A DNA stretch of 64,000 bases from Prevotellaceae bacterium (lineage in GTDB: Bacteria; Bacteroidota; Bacteroidia; Bacteroidales; Bacteroidaceae). Of this stretch, positions 1 to 7,629 are shown piece by piece. The stretch covers positions 1-64,000 of the forward strand of contig JAQYEW010000065.1 in the NCBI GenBank assembly GCA_028723455.1. Direction: 5' to 3'. The position numbers and the translations under genes are program-made. Within the stretch, counting starts at the first letter, position 1, and the number at the start of each line of letters is the position of its first letter. The notes beneath the pieces were generated by a model. It saw nothing but the letters and a program-made list of their open reading frames with translations, was not told the DNA's origin and made no database searches.

Positions 1-126
1 GCCCAGCCCTTCTATGTCCTTTTAGACAACGAGGGCCGTCCCTTGACCCGCAGCTACAGCTTCGACGAAAACGTGGATGCCTACGTCCGTTGGCTACAGG
101 AGGGTCTGAAGAAGTATGAGGAGTAG
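1..126 (+). CDS. C-terminal end of a thioredoxin-fold protein (DsbD-like), partial
   Basis: Only the last 41 residues are in the window, read in frame 1 and ending at TAG 124-126. The piece starts AQPFYVLLDNEGRPL and ends in a helix-like stretch before EE. This resembles the tail of Bacteroidetes DsbD-type thiol:disulfide interchange proteins, where the C-terminal thioredoxin domain has a cis-proline followed by a 'fyvllD..G' strand. Such proteins pass electrons across the inner membrane to periplasmic thioredoxin-fold partners. The catalytic CxxC lies outside the window, so the assignment rests on the tail alone. Another thioredoxin-family protein is possible. Confidence 0.55.
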   Translation, partial: AQPFYVLLDNEGRPLTRSYSFDENVDAYVRWLQEGLKKYEE

Positions 127-560
127 AGAGTGGTGAGTAGAGAGTAGAGAGTGGTGAGTAGAAAGTAGAGAGTAGAAAGTAGAAAGTAGTGAATTGGTGA
201 ATTAGTAAATTAGTGAAATAGGGAGCAGACTCTCCACCAATTTACCAATCCACTGCTTTCTACTCATTAAACCTCCAATCCTCCAATTCACCACTCACTA
301 CTCACTACTCACTACTCACTAATCAACCAATTCACCACTCACTACTCACCACTCACTACTCACAACTCAACACTCACTACTCACTAATCACCACTCACTA
401 ATCACCACTCACCACTTACTACTCACTAATCAACCAATTCACCAATTCACCACTCACCACTCACTACTCACCACTCACTACTCACCACTCACCACTCACT
501 ACTCACTACTCACTACTCACTACTCACTACTCACTAATTCACTAATCCACTAATTCAAAA
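127..560. repeat. Heptanucleotide repeat block with two opposed arms
   Basis: This is the only gene-free stretch longer than 300 bases. About 127-235 is made of purine-rich 7-mers such as GAGTAGA, GAGTGGT and AAGTAGA. About 236-560 is made of their complement, CTACTCA, CCACTCA and CTAATCA, in roughly three dozen imperfect copies. The two arms are of opposite sense and could fold into a long imperfect hairpin. Stop codons occur in the frames of both strands, so it is not coding. It reaches to within about 10 bases of the ATG at 567. No TAnnTTTG box is visible in it. Confidence 0.9.
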
Positions 561-566
561 ACAACT

Positions 567-2177
567 ATGAAGCACCATTTACTTCGTTCTTTGTTTGCCC
601 TGATTGCTGCCTTTGGTCTGAGTCAGGCAAACGCACAGACGGCGTACATGTTCTCTTTTACAGAGAGCCGCGCCACCGTAGAGGGAGAGAAAACTTTCAC
701 CCTCCAGTTCCTGAATAATAACGGCACCGCAACTGCGCTTGTTGAGGACGCTGTTGTTACCTTTTCACCCGTTGTGGGCGACCGCACTACGGCTGTTAAG
801 GGTACGGACTATGAGTACACACCCGAATCGGTTACCGTGGAGGCAGGTAAAAGCCAGGTTGAGGTAAGCGTAAAGATCATTGGCAGCATCACAGAGGCCA
901 ACAACCAGCTTCGCTTGCAGGCAAATGTAGCGAACACGGCGGGGCAAACCTTCAGCGCAGGCAACAACCGGTATGTTACCCTTACGCTGAGTAGCGAACC
1001 TGCCCAGGAACCCAGTCTGAGCGGCACCTGGCAGATGAACAAGTTGGTAACGGACAAGGCCGCAATGGACGCTGCGTGGAACGGTATGGCTACTTTCAAT
1101 GAAGCATTCCCTGCCTTCAATGCAGAGGACAAAATCACTTTCACCCAGCGTACCTTGGAACCTGTTCTGTCCAGCACCTTGAAGAATTTCTTCATAGGCA
1201 AGGCCTTTATCGAGGATGCGGGCACCTATACGCTCAAGGGAATGACCCCCAAGGAGTTGAAGGTTTTAAAAGTTACTGGTATTAACCGCAACTTTGATGC
1301 CAACAGCCAGAGCGAAAGCAACGTGGCTTATGTGGGCTATCGTATCATCAAGGATGCCGATACCGGCGAGGAACTTCTGGACGTATATCTGATTGACTAT
1401 GTTTCAACCAGCTTTGCTCCTGAACTCGCAGAATACGGTATGTATGAAAAGGATAAAGTGTATCCTTACTATGCTTGGTTAAGTGGATTGTACATCAATT
1501 TCACCATGAAGCGCGTGGCGGAGGTGCCCGAGAGCATCGACAAGTATGCCGGCGCATGGAAGATGAAAGAGTTGGTAACCGATAAAGCATATATGGATGG
1601 AATATGGGGCGGTGGAGCCACCTTCGACGAGAACTTCCCGGCCTTTAATGCTCAGGACTGGATGGTTATCAATAGCGGCAGCTTGGAGCCTCATTTCGCT
1701 TCTACGCTGAAGAACTTCTTCACTGGCGAGGCTCAGGTAGAGTTCTACAAAAAATACAACGTTCCTGCCATGAAACCCATCAGTACGGATGTCTTTAAGG
1801 TAACAGGTGTCAACCGCAACTTTGATGCCAATAGCCAGAGCGAAAGCAATGTGGCATATATTGCAATGCGCCTTTTCACGGATGGCGAAAGCGGCAAGGA
1901 GTTGCTGGACGTTTATCTTATCGACTACAAATCCACCAGTTTTGCTTTAGAGTGGATTCCTGATATGTACACCCCAGACGCAGAGAACCCTTTCTATGCA
2001 TGGATGCAGGGTGTGTACATCAATTTCACGATGGAAAGCACGCCCACGGACATCATGTCCGTAGAGTCAGAACAGACGGCTAAGGCACAGGGCATTTACA
2101 ATCTTCAGGGTCAGAAACTCCAGCGTCTGGTGCGTGGCATCAACATCGTTGGTGGCAAGAAGATTGTTGTGAAGTAA
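567..2177 (+). CDS. Secreted protein with a duplicated ~165-residue domain and C-terminal sorting-like tail
   Basis: The 536-residue product has a signal peptide (about residues 1-23, ending ANAQ). A beta-rich Calx-beta/Ig-like region follows (about 25-145). Two copies of one domain come next, at about 151-315 and 328-495. Both copies carry the pattern GxWxMxxLVTDKAxMD, then FPAFNAxD, then GxNRNFDANSQSESNVAY, LLDVYLIDY and YINFTM. The last ~27 residues (IYNLQGQKLQ...GGKKIVVK) match the tail type seen on the proteins at 37612 and 45264, which suggests handling by a secretion/anchoring pathway. The repeat domain is not one I recognise. Function is unknown; an extracellular or outer-membrane location is inferred. 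The gene stands alone behind the heptamer block. Confidence 0.8.
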   Translation: MKHHLLRSLFALIAAFGLSQANAQTAYMFSFTESRATVEGEKTFTLQFLNNNGTATALVEDAVVTFSPVVGDRTTAVKGTDYEYTPESVTVEAGKSQVEVSVKIIGSITEANNQLRLQANVANTAGQTFSAGNNRYVTLTLSSEPAQEPSLSGTWQMNKLVTDKAAMDAAWNGMATFNEAFPAFNAEDKITFTQRTLEPVLSSTLKNFFIGKAFIEDAGTYTLKGMTPKELKVLKVTGINRNFDANSQSESNVAYVGYRIIKDADTGEELLDVYLIDYVSTSFAPELAEYGMYEKDKVYPYYAWLSGLYINFTMKRVAEVPESIDKYAGAWKMKELVTDKAYMDGIWGGGATFDENFPAFNAQDWMVINSGSLEPHFASTLKNFFTGEAQVEFYKKYNVPAMKPISTDVFKVTGVNRNFDANSQSESNVAYIAMRLFTDGESGKELLDVYLIDYKSTSFALEWIPDMYTPDAENPFYAWMQGVYINFTMESTPTDIMSVESEQTAKAQGIYNLQGQKLQRLVRGINIVGGKKIVVK

Positions 2178-2208
2178 AGCAGCACCGGCGTTAGTCCGAA
2201 CAGGACGA

Positions 2209-2274
2209 AAAAAACATATACATGTTTTGATCAAATTAAATATTTGTTTTGACCAAAACATGTATATGTTTTTT
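2209..2274. terminator. Palindromic bidirectional terminator, copy 1 of a dispersed element
   Basis: A perfect 21-bp inverted repeat (arms 2209-2229 and 2254-2274) lies between two convergent genes and has A-runs and T-runs at its outer ends, so it could terminate both. Its right half shares a long motif with the hairpin at 32713-32766. Confidence 0.75.
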
Positions 2275-2307
2275 TATTTTTATTATATAGAACGAAAAGG
2301 CCCTTGC

Positions 2308-3483
2308 TTATCGCTCGATTTTTGCCGCATACCAAAGGCAATAGACAGCGATGATGACAAAGCAAAAGAGGGGAACCAGAAAACCAACCGCCATGCTGCC
2401 CTCTCCGATGAGTCCCATGAGAATCGGTGTGATAGCACCACCTACAATGCTCATGATGAGATAGCTGCCGGCAGTGCTGGCTTTGTTGGTGTCCACTTCG
2501 GAGAGGGCCATCGTGAAGATGGTAGGGAACATGATACTCTCGAAGAGGTAGGTGAGGCAGATTGCTCCCACGGACACCAGCCCCAATTCAGCCACCACAA
2601 GCGTCATGCACAGGATGGCCAGCAACGAGAATCCGACCATCAATCGTGAAGGCCGTATGTAACCGAGCAGCCATGTACCCAGCAGGCGGCCCAGAAAAAA
2701 CAGTCCCATGCCACCGAAGGCCAACATGTTGGCAGCTACCGTGGGAGACAGGCCCGGAAAGGATTCCAGGACATAATTGATGAAAAAACTATTGATGCCG
2801 GTTTGTGCGCCAACATAAAAGAACAATGCTACAATGCCCCACGTGTACGAGGGTATGTTCCGTAAGGACATTGCTTCTTTTGTTTGCTTTCCCGCTTCTG
2901 CCAGCCCCACCTCGGGCAGTCGGATGCGTGAGAACACGAATGCCATGGCCATTGTTATGCTGCCCAATACCGCATAAGGTATGGCTATGCTGCCATGCCC
3001 AAGGATAACCCAACCGCCAATGGCAGGGCCTATGATCCATCCCAGACCGTTCAGCGACTGCGCCAGGTTCAGGCGACGTGCGGCTCCGCCGGGTTTGCCT
3101 AAGACGGTGATGTAGGGATTGGCGGATGTTTCCAGACAGGTAAGTCCGCAACCAATCACGAAAAGGCATAGGAGGAAGAAGGCAAAGGAGCCTTCCAGCC
3201 AAAGCGCGCCGGGAATGAACATCATGGCTCCCAAACTGTACAGCGCAAGACCGGTTACAAGACCACGCTTGTAGCCCCAGCGGCGATTGATCATTCCGGC
3301 AGGCAGGGCCATCAGGAAGTAGCCACCATATACCATTGCCTGCACCAAGGCCGAGCGGGCTTTGGATACGACAAGCACATCCTGAAAATGCTTGTTGAGC
3401 ACATCCAGAATGCTATGGGCAAAGCCCCAAAGAAAGAATAGCGAAGCCACCATAAGGAAGGCTCCCAGCATGTTTTTTTTCAC
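2308..3483 (-). CDS. Sugar MFS transporter, FucP family
   Basis: The 391-residue membrane protein has about twelve hydrophobic segments. The signature ETSANPYITVLG after the fourth or fifth segment is typical of the fucose/glucose/galactose:H+ symporter branch of the major facilitator superfamily. It would import a hexose or deoxyhexose with protons across the inner membrane. It is slightly shorter than E. coli FucP. It lies 65 bp downstream of the nucleotidyltransferase/GHMP kinase fusion on the same strand, which suggests that the fusion acts on the imported sugar. The exact substrate cannot be read from sequence. Confidence 0.85.
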   Translation of the reverse strand: MKKNMLGAFLMVASLFFLWGFAHSILDVLNKHFQDVLVVSKARSALVQAMVYGGYFLMALPAGMINRRWGYKRGLVTGLALYSLGAMMFIPGALWLEGSFAFFLLCLFVIGCGLTCLETSANPYITVLGKPGGAARRLNLAQSLNGLGWIIGPAIGGWVILGHGSIAIPYAVLGSITMAMAFVFSRIRLPEVGLAEAGKQTKEAMSLRNIPSYTWGIVALFFYVGAQTGINSFFINYVLESFPGLSPTVAANMLAFGGMGLFFLGRLLGTWLLGYIRPSRLMVGFSLLAILCMTLVVAELGLVSVGAICLTYLFESIMFPTIFTMALSEVDTNKASTAGSYLIMSIVGGAITPILMGLIGEGSMAVGFLVPLFCFVIIAVYCLWYAAKIER

Positions 3484-3548
3484 GTTTCTATTATGTTTTG
3501 TTGTGTCTTTTGTGGTGCCGAAATAATAGAAGCGTCATTTCTCTTGTG

Positions 3549-4727
3549 TCAGTTGCCCTTGCGGCGGATTTTGATACGGATGGCCTCGGGATGTGCTTGC
3601 GCAAAAGACCGGGCATCGTCAACGACCAGCGCCAGCATACCGCCGCCACCGGCACCCGCCAGTTTCCATGCACGTGCCTCGGAGCGATATTTATCAATAC
3701 AGGCATTCACCTCCTCGTTCAGCATGGCAGGGAACATCGTTGTCTGAGCTTTGAAACTGGCGGCAAAAGCCTTGTAGAAAGCCTCATAGTCGCAATGCAG
3801 GATGGCCTCCCAGCAATCGTCGGCCGCCTGAGCCAGACGTGCTACGCCCTCTTCCGTAATGTTATTGCCCGTTACAACGTTTGTGTTGTCGGGACGGGGA
3901 AAGGTGAGCGTCAGGACAATGTGATCTTCCAGCCAGCGTAGGTTTTGCTCGTTGTTATGGCTTTCGATGCGTTCGGGCCAGAAACTGCCGTTGTAGTAGT
4001 GACGGCACAAGCCTGGCATGCAGATGCCGATGCTGTCTTGTGCTCCGCTGATATGATGACCGGCCTCGCGACGCGAAGGGTCGTTTTCGAAGCAAAAACA
4101 GAGCTTGGCCAACATCGCGGGGTCATAGTCGGGCAGTTCGTAAGGCCAGATCTGTTTGATGACGTTACGCGTGCTGGTGCTCATGCCACAGCGTTCCTTG
4201 ATGTCAAAGGTGGGTTCCAAGGAGATGGTGATGGCCCATCCCGGATGCAGACAAGAGACATAAGGTTGGTCAATCCACGTGCCGGCCAAATCCAAGCGCG
4301 TGGGCAGTCCGCTCTGTGTGGTGCGCAGGTTGGTCGTGCTGCGGGCTGTCATGCCATTGTCCGGCACCCGCTTCAGGACAACGTACTCGATGCCCCGTTC
4401 TTTGCAGAACGCCTCCTTCTCGGTCGAAGAACCGTCCTCGTTGACCACGAAGATGTTGGGGCGGAAATGGTCGACACTGGTAATGAAGTCCATCATGCCG
4501 CTGCCCTCGTTGATGCAGGCGTCTGTAACATAGCGTATGCTCTTCACCATATAAAGGCGTTCCTGCTCGCTATAAATGGTCTTGCGACCTTTTAGTTCAT
4601 AGATTGTAGCGTCGCTTCCGATGCCTACGTACAAATCACCATATAACGATGCCTGGCGGAAGAAAGCCACATGGCCACTGTGCAACATGTCGTAACATCC
4701 GCTGACGAAAACTCGGTTGTGTCTCAT
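3549..4727 (-). CDS. Cytidylyltransferase-like / GHMP sugar kinase-like fusion protein
   Basis: The 392-residue protein has two parts. Residues 1-138 form a HIGH-type nucleotidyltransferase domain (FVSGCYDMLHSGH, later ARSTTNLR resembling the ISTT motif), as in RfaE/TagD-type enzymes. From about 140 it reads as a GHMP kinase: LPTRLDLAGTWID matches the N-terminal sugar-binding motif, SGAQDSIG resembles the GWQDQ motif of heptose and fuco-kinases, and LAGAGGGGMLAL matches the C-terminal motif. The usual phosphate loop PxxxGLGSS is not evident and this half (about 250 residues) is short for the family. A sugar-activation role (phosphorylation then NDP transfer) is inferred from the fusion and the permease next door. 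Kinase activity is uncertain. Confidence 0.7.
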   Translation of the reverse strand: MRHNRVFVSGCYDMLHSGHVAFFRQASLYGDLYVGIGSDATIYELKGRKTIYSEQERLYMVKSIRYVTDACINEGSGMMDFITSVDHFRPNIFVVNEDGSSTEKEAFCKERGIEYVVLKRVPDNGMTARSTTNLRTTQSGLPTRLDLAGTWIDQPYVSCLHPGWAITISLEPTFDIKERCGMSTSTRNVIKQIWPYELPDYDPAMLAKLCFCFENDPSRREAGHHISGAQDSIGICMPGLCRHYYNGSFWPERIESHNNEQNLRWLEDHIVLTLTFPRPDNTNVVTGNNITEEGVARLAQAADDCWEAILHCDYEAFYKAFAASFKAQTTMFPAMLNEEVNACIDKYRSEARAWKLAGAGGGGMLALVVDDARSFAQAHPEAIRIKIRRKGN

Positions 4728-4783
4728 TGTCTGGTTTTAAAGTATTTCTTGCAAAATCGACTGAAGGGAATGACTTAGGCCTG

Positions 4784-4815
4784 CAAAGTTAAGCAAATGA
4801 TGAGGAATATACAAA
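4784..4815 (-). promoter_or_regulatory. Promoter for the fusion gene/FucP-like operon
   Basis: On the minus strand there is TAACTTTG (4784-4791) with TTTG (4812-4815) 20 nt upstream. This fits the Bacteroidetes -7/-33 pattern and leaves a leader of about 50 nt. Confidence 0.7.
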
Positions 4816-4823
4816 TTTTTTCT

Positions 4824-4831
4824 TATCTTTG
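4824..4831 (+). promoter_or_regulatory. -7 box TATCTTTG for the acyltransferase gene
   Basis: The box ends 8 nt before the ATG at 4840, so the transcript would have almost no leader. No clear TTTG is seen at -33. Confidence 0.6.
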
Positions 4832-4839
4832 TCGATGAA

Positions 4840-5958
4840 ATGGATAAAGATACAACTTACGTTCCTGCTACGCGCCGTTCCCGTCTGGAATGGCTGGATG
4901 CCATGCGTGGCTTTACGATGTTGCTGGTGGTGGCCTATCACGTGGCCCAGACCAGTTTTCAGATGCCCTTGAAGCAAAGTGCGTCCATGCCTTTCCTGGT
5001 GCTCCTGCGTATGCCGCTGTTTTTCTTTGTCAGCGGTTTTCTGGCTTACAGCAGACAAGCCGTATGGGGTGGGGGACAGTGGTTCCGGGCGGTCTTGAAG
5101 AAGAGTCGTGTGCAACTGTTGCCTACGGTGGTTTTTATGCTGCTTTTTGCCTTGCTGATGTCCAAGCATCCTTGGGAGGCTTGGCTCAAGATGCTGCAAC
5201 TGCCTACGAAGGGGGGCTATTGGTTCACGTGGACCTTGCTGCTTATGTTCGTCTTTTATTTCTCTGTCGAGGCGGTTGTGTGGTGGACAAAACGTTTGCC
5301 CTTTTTGAGACAATCGTCTGATTTGGCGGTTCGGCCTCCATTCTTGCCCCTCTTTGTTTGTTGGTTGTTGAGCCTTGTCTGGTACGAGACAGCCTATCTC
5401 CCTGCTCATTTTCATTATCTGAAGGAGGATTTCTGGCAATGGTCGAGTTTGGTTCAGGTGGCTCTGTACCTCCATTTCTTCCTTTTCGGCAATCTGGTGC
5501 GCCGCCGCTGGACGGACGTGCAGCGTTTGTTTGATAGCCGGTGGTTTTTCCCGCTGGTGCTTGTCGTGGCTATCGTCTGCTGTGGCGATGCCTTGAAGTG
5601 GCACACGCTGCGTCTTGCCTGGAGCAATCTGCCTCGCACGCTGGCCATGTATGCCCTCCTGCTGTTGCTGGTCATGACGTTCCGCTATTATGCCCTGTTC
5701 TTTAGTAGGGTTACATGGGTGGGTCGTTCCTTGCAATATGTGGGCCGGCGTACCTTGGACATCTACCTTTTACACTTCTTTCTCTTGCCTGCCCTGCCTG
5801 AGATGGGAAAATGGTTGAACGCCACACGTCCCGGTTTTGTCGTGGAACAGGCGCTGACTTTGGGTGTGGCTGCGGTGGTGGTTATGGCTTGTTGCTTGCT
5901 GAGCCATCTCTTGCGTGTGAGTCCCCTGTTACGCTATTACTTGTTTGGCAGAAAATAA
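4840..5958 (+). CDS. Integral membrane acyltransferase, acyltransferase 3 family
   Basis: The 372-residue protein has many hydrophobic segments. Its N-terminus RLEWLDAMRGFTMLLVVAYH is the classic opening of the acyltransferase 3 (OafA/NodX-like) family, with the conserved RG and catalytic-type His on the first membrane helix. These enzymes O-acylate surface polysaccharides or other exported molecules at the inner membrane. The start at 4840 is supported because the family motif begins about 15 residues in and no later ATG precedes it. The stop abuts the next ATG, so it is co-transcribed with the SprT-like gene. The acceptor is unknown. Confidence 0.85.
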   Translation: MDKDTTYVPATRRSRLEWLDAMRGFTMLLVVAYHVAQTSFQMPLKQSASMPFLVLLRMPLFFFVSGFLAYSRQAVWGGGQWFRAVLKKSRVQLLPTVVFMLLFALLMSKHPWEAWLKMLQLPTKGGYWFTWTLLLMFVFYFSVEAVVWWTKRLPFLRQSSDLAVRPPFLPLFVCWLLSLVWYETAYLPAHFHYLKEDFWQWSSLVQVALYLHFFLFGNLVRRRWTDVQRLFDSRWFFPLVLVVAIVCCGDALKWHTLRLAWSNLPRTLAMYALLLLLVMTFRYYALFFSRVTWVGRSLQYVGRRTLDIYLLHFFLLPALPEMGKWLNATRPGFVVEQALTLGVAAVVVMACCLLSHLLRVSPLLRYYLFGRK

Positions 5959-6654
5959 ATGATAGACCTTAATTATATTGCATCCAGGTTCGAGTATTTT
6001 AACCGACTTTGTTTCGAGGGTTCACTTTCCACACCTCCGTTCCGAATCAATAGGGCACGTAAGACCCTGGGGAAGATTGTCTTTAAGAAACAACGCACGC
6101 TGACGGGGCGATGGCGTTATTCCCAGCTTGAGTTCGTTATGAGTGGCGTCGGGGTGGCTGGCCTTTCTACGGAAGAGGTGGATGACATCATCCTGCATGA
6201 GATGATTCACTATTATATTCTTAGTAATCAGATGCAGGACACTTCCGCGCACGGGGCATTGTTTCGTCGGGAAATGCAGCGTATCAACAAGCAGTATGCG
6301 AGGCATATCACTATCAGTAGGAAAGAAGATAGGATAAGTGAGGAATGTGAAATAAGCCATGAGCGCCAGAGCCTGGTGGCTGTTATCCATTTCCGGGACG
6401 GTATCCTGGGGGTAATGACTGTAGCGCAGACGCGTCTTTTCCAACTTTGGGATTTTTTGGACAATGCGCCTTCGGTGGCTTTTGCCGATTGGTACGTATC
6501 ACAGAATCCTTTCTTTGGCCGTATGCCCCGTAGAACCACGCCCCGTTATTGCGTGGTGGAGGCGGAGACGCTGGAAAAAGAATTGCAAAATGCCGCCCGT
6601 TTGGAGCGTGTGGGAGGAACGATAAGAAAGGTGGCAGACGGACGATATAAATGA
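5959..6654 (+). CDS. SprT-like zinc metalloprotein
   Basis: The 231-residue protein contains HEMIHYY (His80, Glu81, His84) and a downstream His (SAHG, about 98), the zinc-site arrangement of SprT-like domains. Eukaryotic SPRTN/Spartan uses this fold to cut DNA-protein crosslinks; bacterial relatives are poorly characterised. The C-terminal ~100 residues have no motif that I recognise. There is no signal peptide, so it is probably cytoplasmic. It begins directly after the stop of the acyltransferase gene. The functional link between the two is unclear and may be only transcriptional. Confidence 0.75.
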   Translation: MIDLNYIASRFEYFNRLCFEGSLSTPPFRINRARKTLGKIVFKKQRTLTGRWRYSQLEFVMSGVGVAGLSTEEVDDIILHEMIHYYILSNQMQDTSAHGALFRREMQRINKQYARHITISRKEDRISEECEISHERQSLVAVIHFRDGILGVMTVAQTRLFQLWDFLDNAPSVAFADWYVSQNPFFGRMPRRTTPRYCVVEAETLEKELQNAARLERVGGTIRKVADGRYK

Positions 6655-6707
6655 ACTTCTTGGGGAAAAACACGGATGTAAGGTCCCCGAGTATGGTATT
6701 TTTTTGT

Positions 6708-6715
6708 TATCTTTG
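6708..6715 (+). promoter_or_regulatory. -7 box TATCTTTG for nadC operon
   Basis: The box lies 28 nt before the ATG at 6744 and inside the longer ORF reported from 6651, so it argues for 6744 as the true start. Confidence 0.7.
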
Positions 6716-6743
6716 CAAAAAACAACATATAAATGCACTTATT

Positions 6744-7616
6744 ATGCTTAGTGTAGAAGAATTGAATGACAAACTGATTGAGTTGTCTTTTGCCGAAGAT
6801 ATCGGTGATGGTGATCATACCACATTGTGCTGTATTCCAGCGGATGCAATGGGTGAGAGCAAACTGCTGATAAAGGAAGAAGGCATCTTTGCCGGGGTGG
6901 AGATTGCCAAGCAAGTCTTCCATAAATTTGACCCTGAAATGCAGGTGGAGGTGTATATAGAGGATGGTGCTCATGTGAAACCGGGCGACATCGTCATGAG
7001 TGTAAAAGGGCGCGAACGTAGCCTCCTACAGACCGAGCGGTTGATGCTGAACATACTGCAACGAATGAGCGGTATTGCCACCATGACGCACAAGTACCAG
7101 CAGGCCCTGATTGATGCGGGCACCAAGACTCGCGTTTTAGACACGCGCAAGACGACCCCGGGAATGCGCATGCTTGAAAAAGAAGCCGTGAAGATAGGGG
7201 GCGGTATGAACCACCGCATTGGGCTTTTTGATATGATTCTTTTGAAAGACAATCACATTGATTTCTGTGGTGGTGTGCACAATGCAATCAGCCGTGCCAA
7301 GGCCTATTGCAAGGAACACGGCAAGGACCTGAAGATTGAGTGCGAGGTGCGTAACTGGAAGGAACTGGAAGAGGCTTTGGCCGAGGGCTGCGACCGCATC
7401 ATGTTCGATAATTTCACACCCGAGGACACAAAGAAAGCCGTTGATTTGGTGGCTGGTCGTGCTGAAACCGAGAGCTCGGGTGGCATTACCTTTAACACCA
7501 TGATTCCCTATGCCAAGGCAGGTGTCGACTTTATCAGTTTTGGTGCGCTCACACACAGCGTCAAGGGCTTGGATATGAGTTTCAAGGCAGCGGGAAGTGA
7601 TAAGTTGAAGATTTAA
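6744..7616 (+). CDS. nadC: Quinolinate phosphoribosyltransferase (nicotinate-nucleotide pyrophosphorylase)
   Basis: The 290-residue protein converts quinolinate and PRPP to nicotinate mononucleotide, CO2 and PPi in de novo NAD synthesis. Family motifs are clear: FAEDIGDGDHTT near the N-terminus, RMSGIATMT, then LDTRKTTPGMR, followed by GGGMNHRIGLFDMILLKDNH. The length matches the family. The ORF track starts 31 codons upstream, but the conserved N-terminus begins at MLSVEELND and a promoter box sits inside the extension, so I place the start at 6744. It heads a run of five co-directional genes. nadA and nadB are not in the window. Confidence 0.95.
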   Translation: MLSVEELNDKLIELSFAEDIGDGDHTTLCCIPADAMGESKLLIKEEGIFAGVEIAKQVFHKFDPEMQVEVYIEDGAHVKPGDIVMSVKGRERSLLQTERLMLNILQRMSGIATMTHKYQQALIDAGTKTRVLDTRKTTPGMRMLEKEAVKIGGGMNHRIGLFDMILLKDNHIDFCGGVHNAISRAKAYCKEHGKDLKIECEVRNWKELEEALAEGCDRIMFDNFTPEDTKKAVDLVAGRAETESSGGITFNTMIPYAKAGVDFISFGALTHSVKGLDMSFKAAGSDKLKI

Positions 7617-7629
7617 ATCACGATAATTG

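Noticed and set aside
127-560. The heptamer block considered as a CRISPR array
   Set aside because: The units are 7 bp with no unique spacers and no cas genes, so it is a simple tandem repeat.
4740-4760. A possible riboswitch in the leader of the fusion/FucP operon
   Set aside because: The leader is only about 50 nt and shows no conserved aptamer-like pairing.
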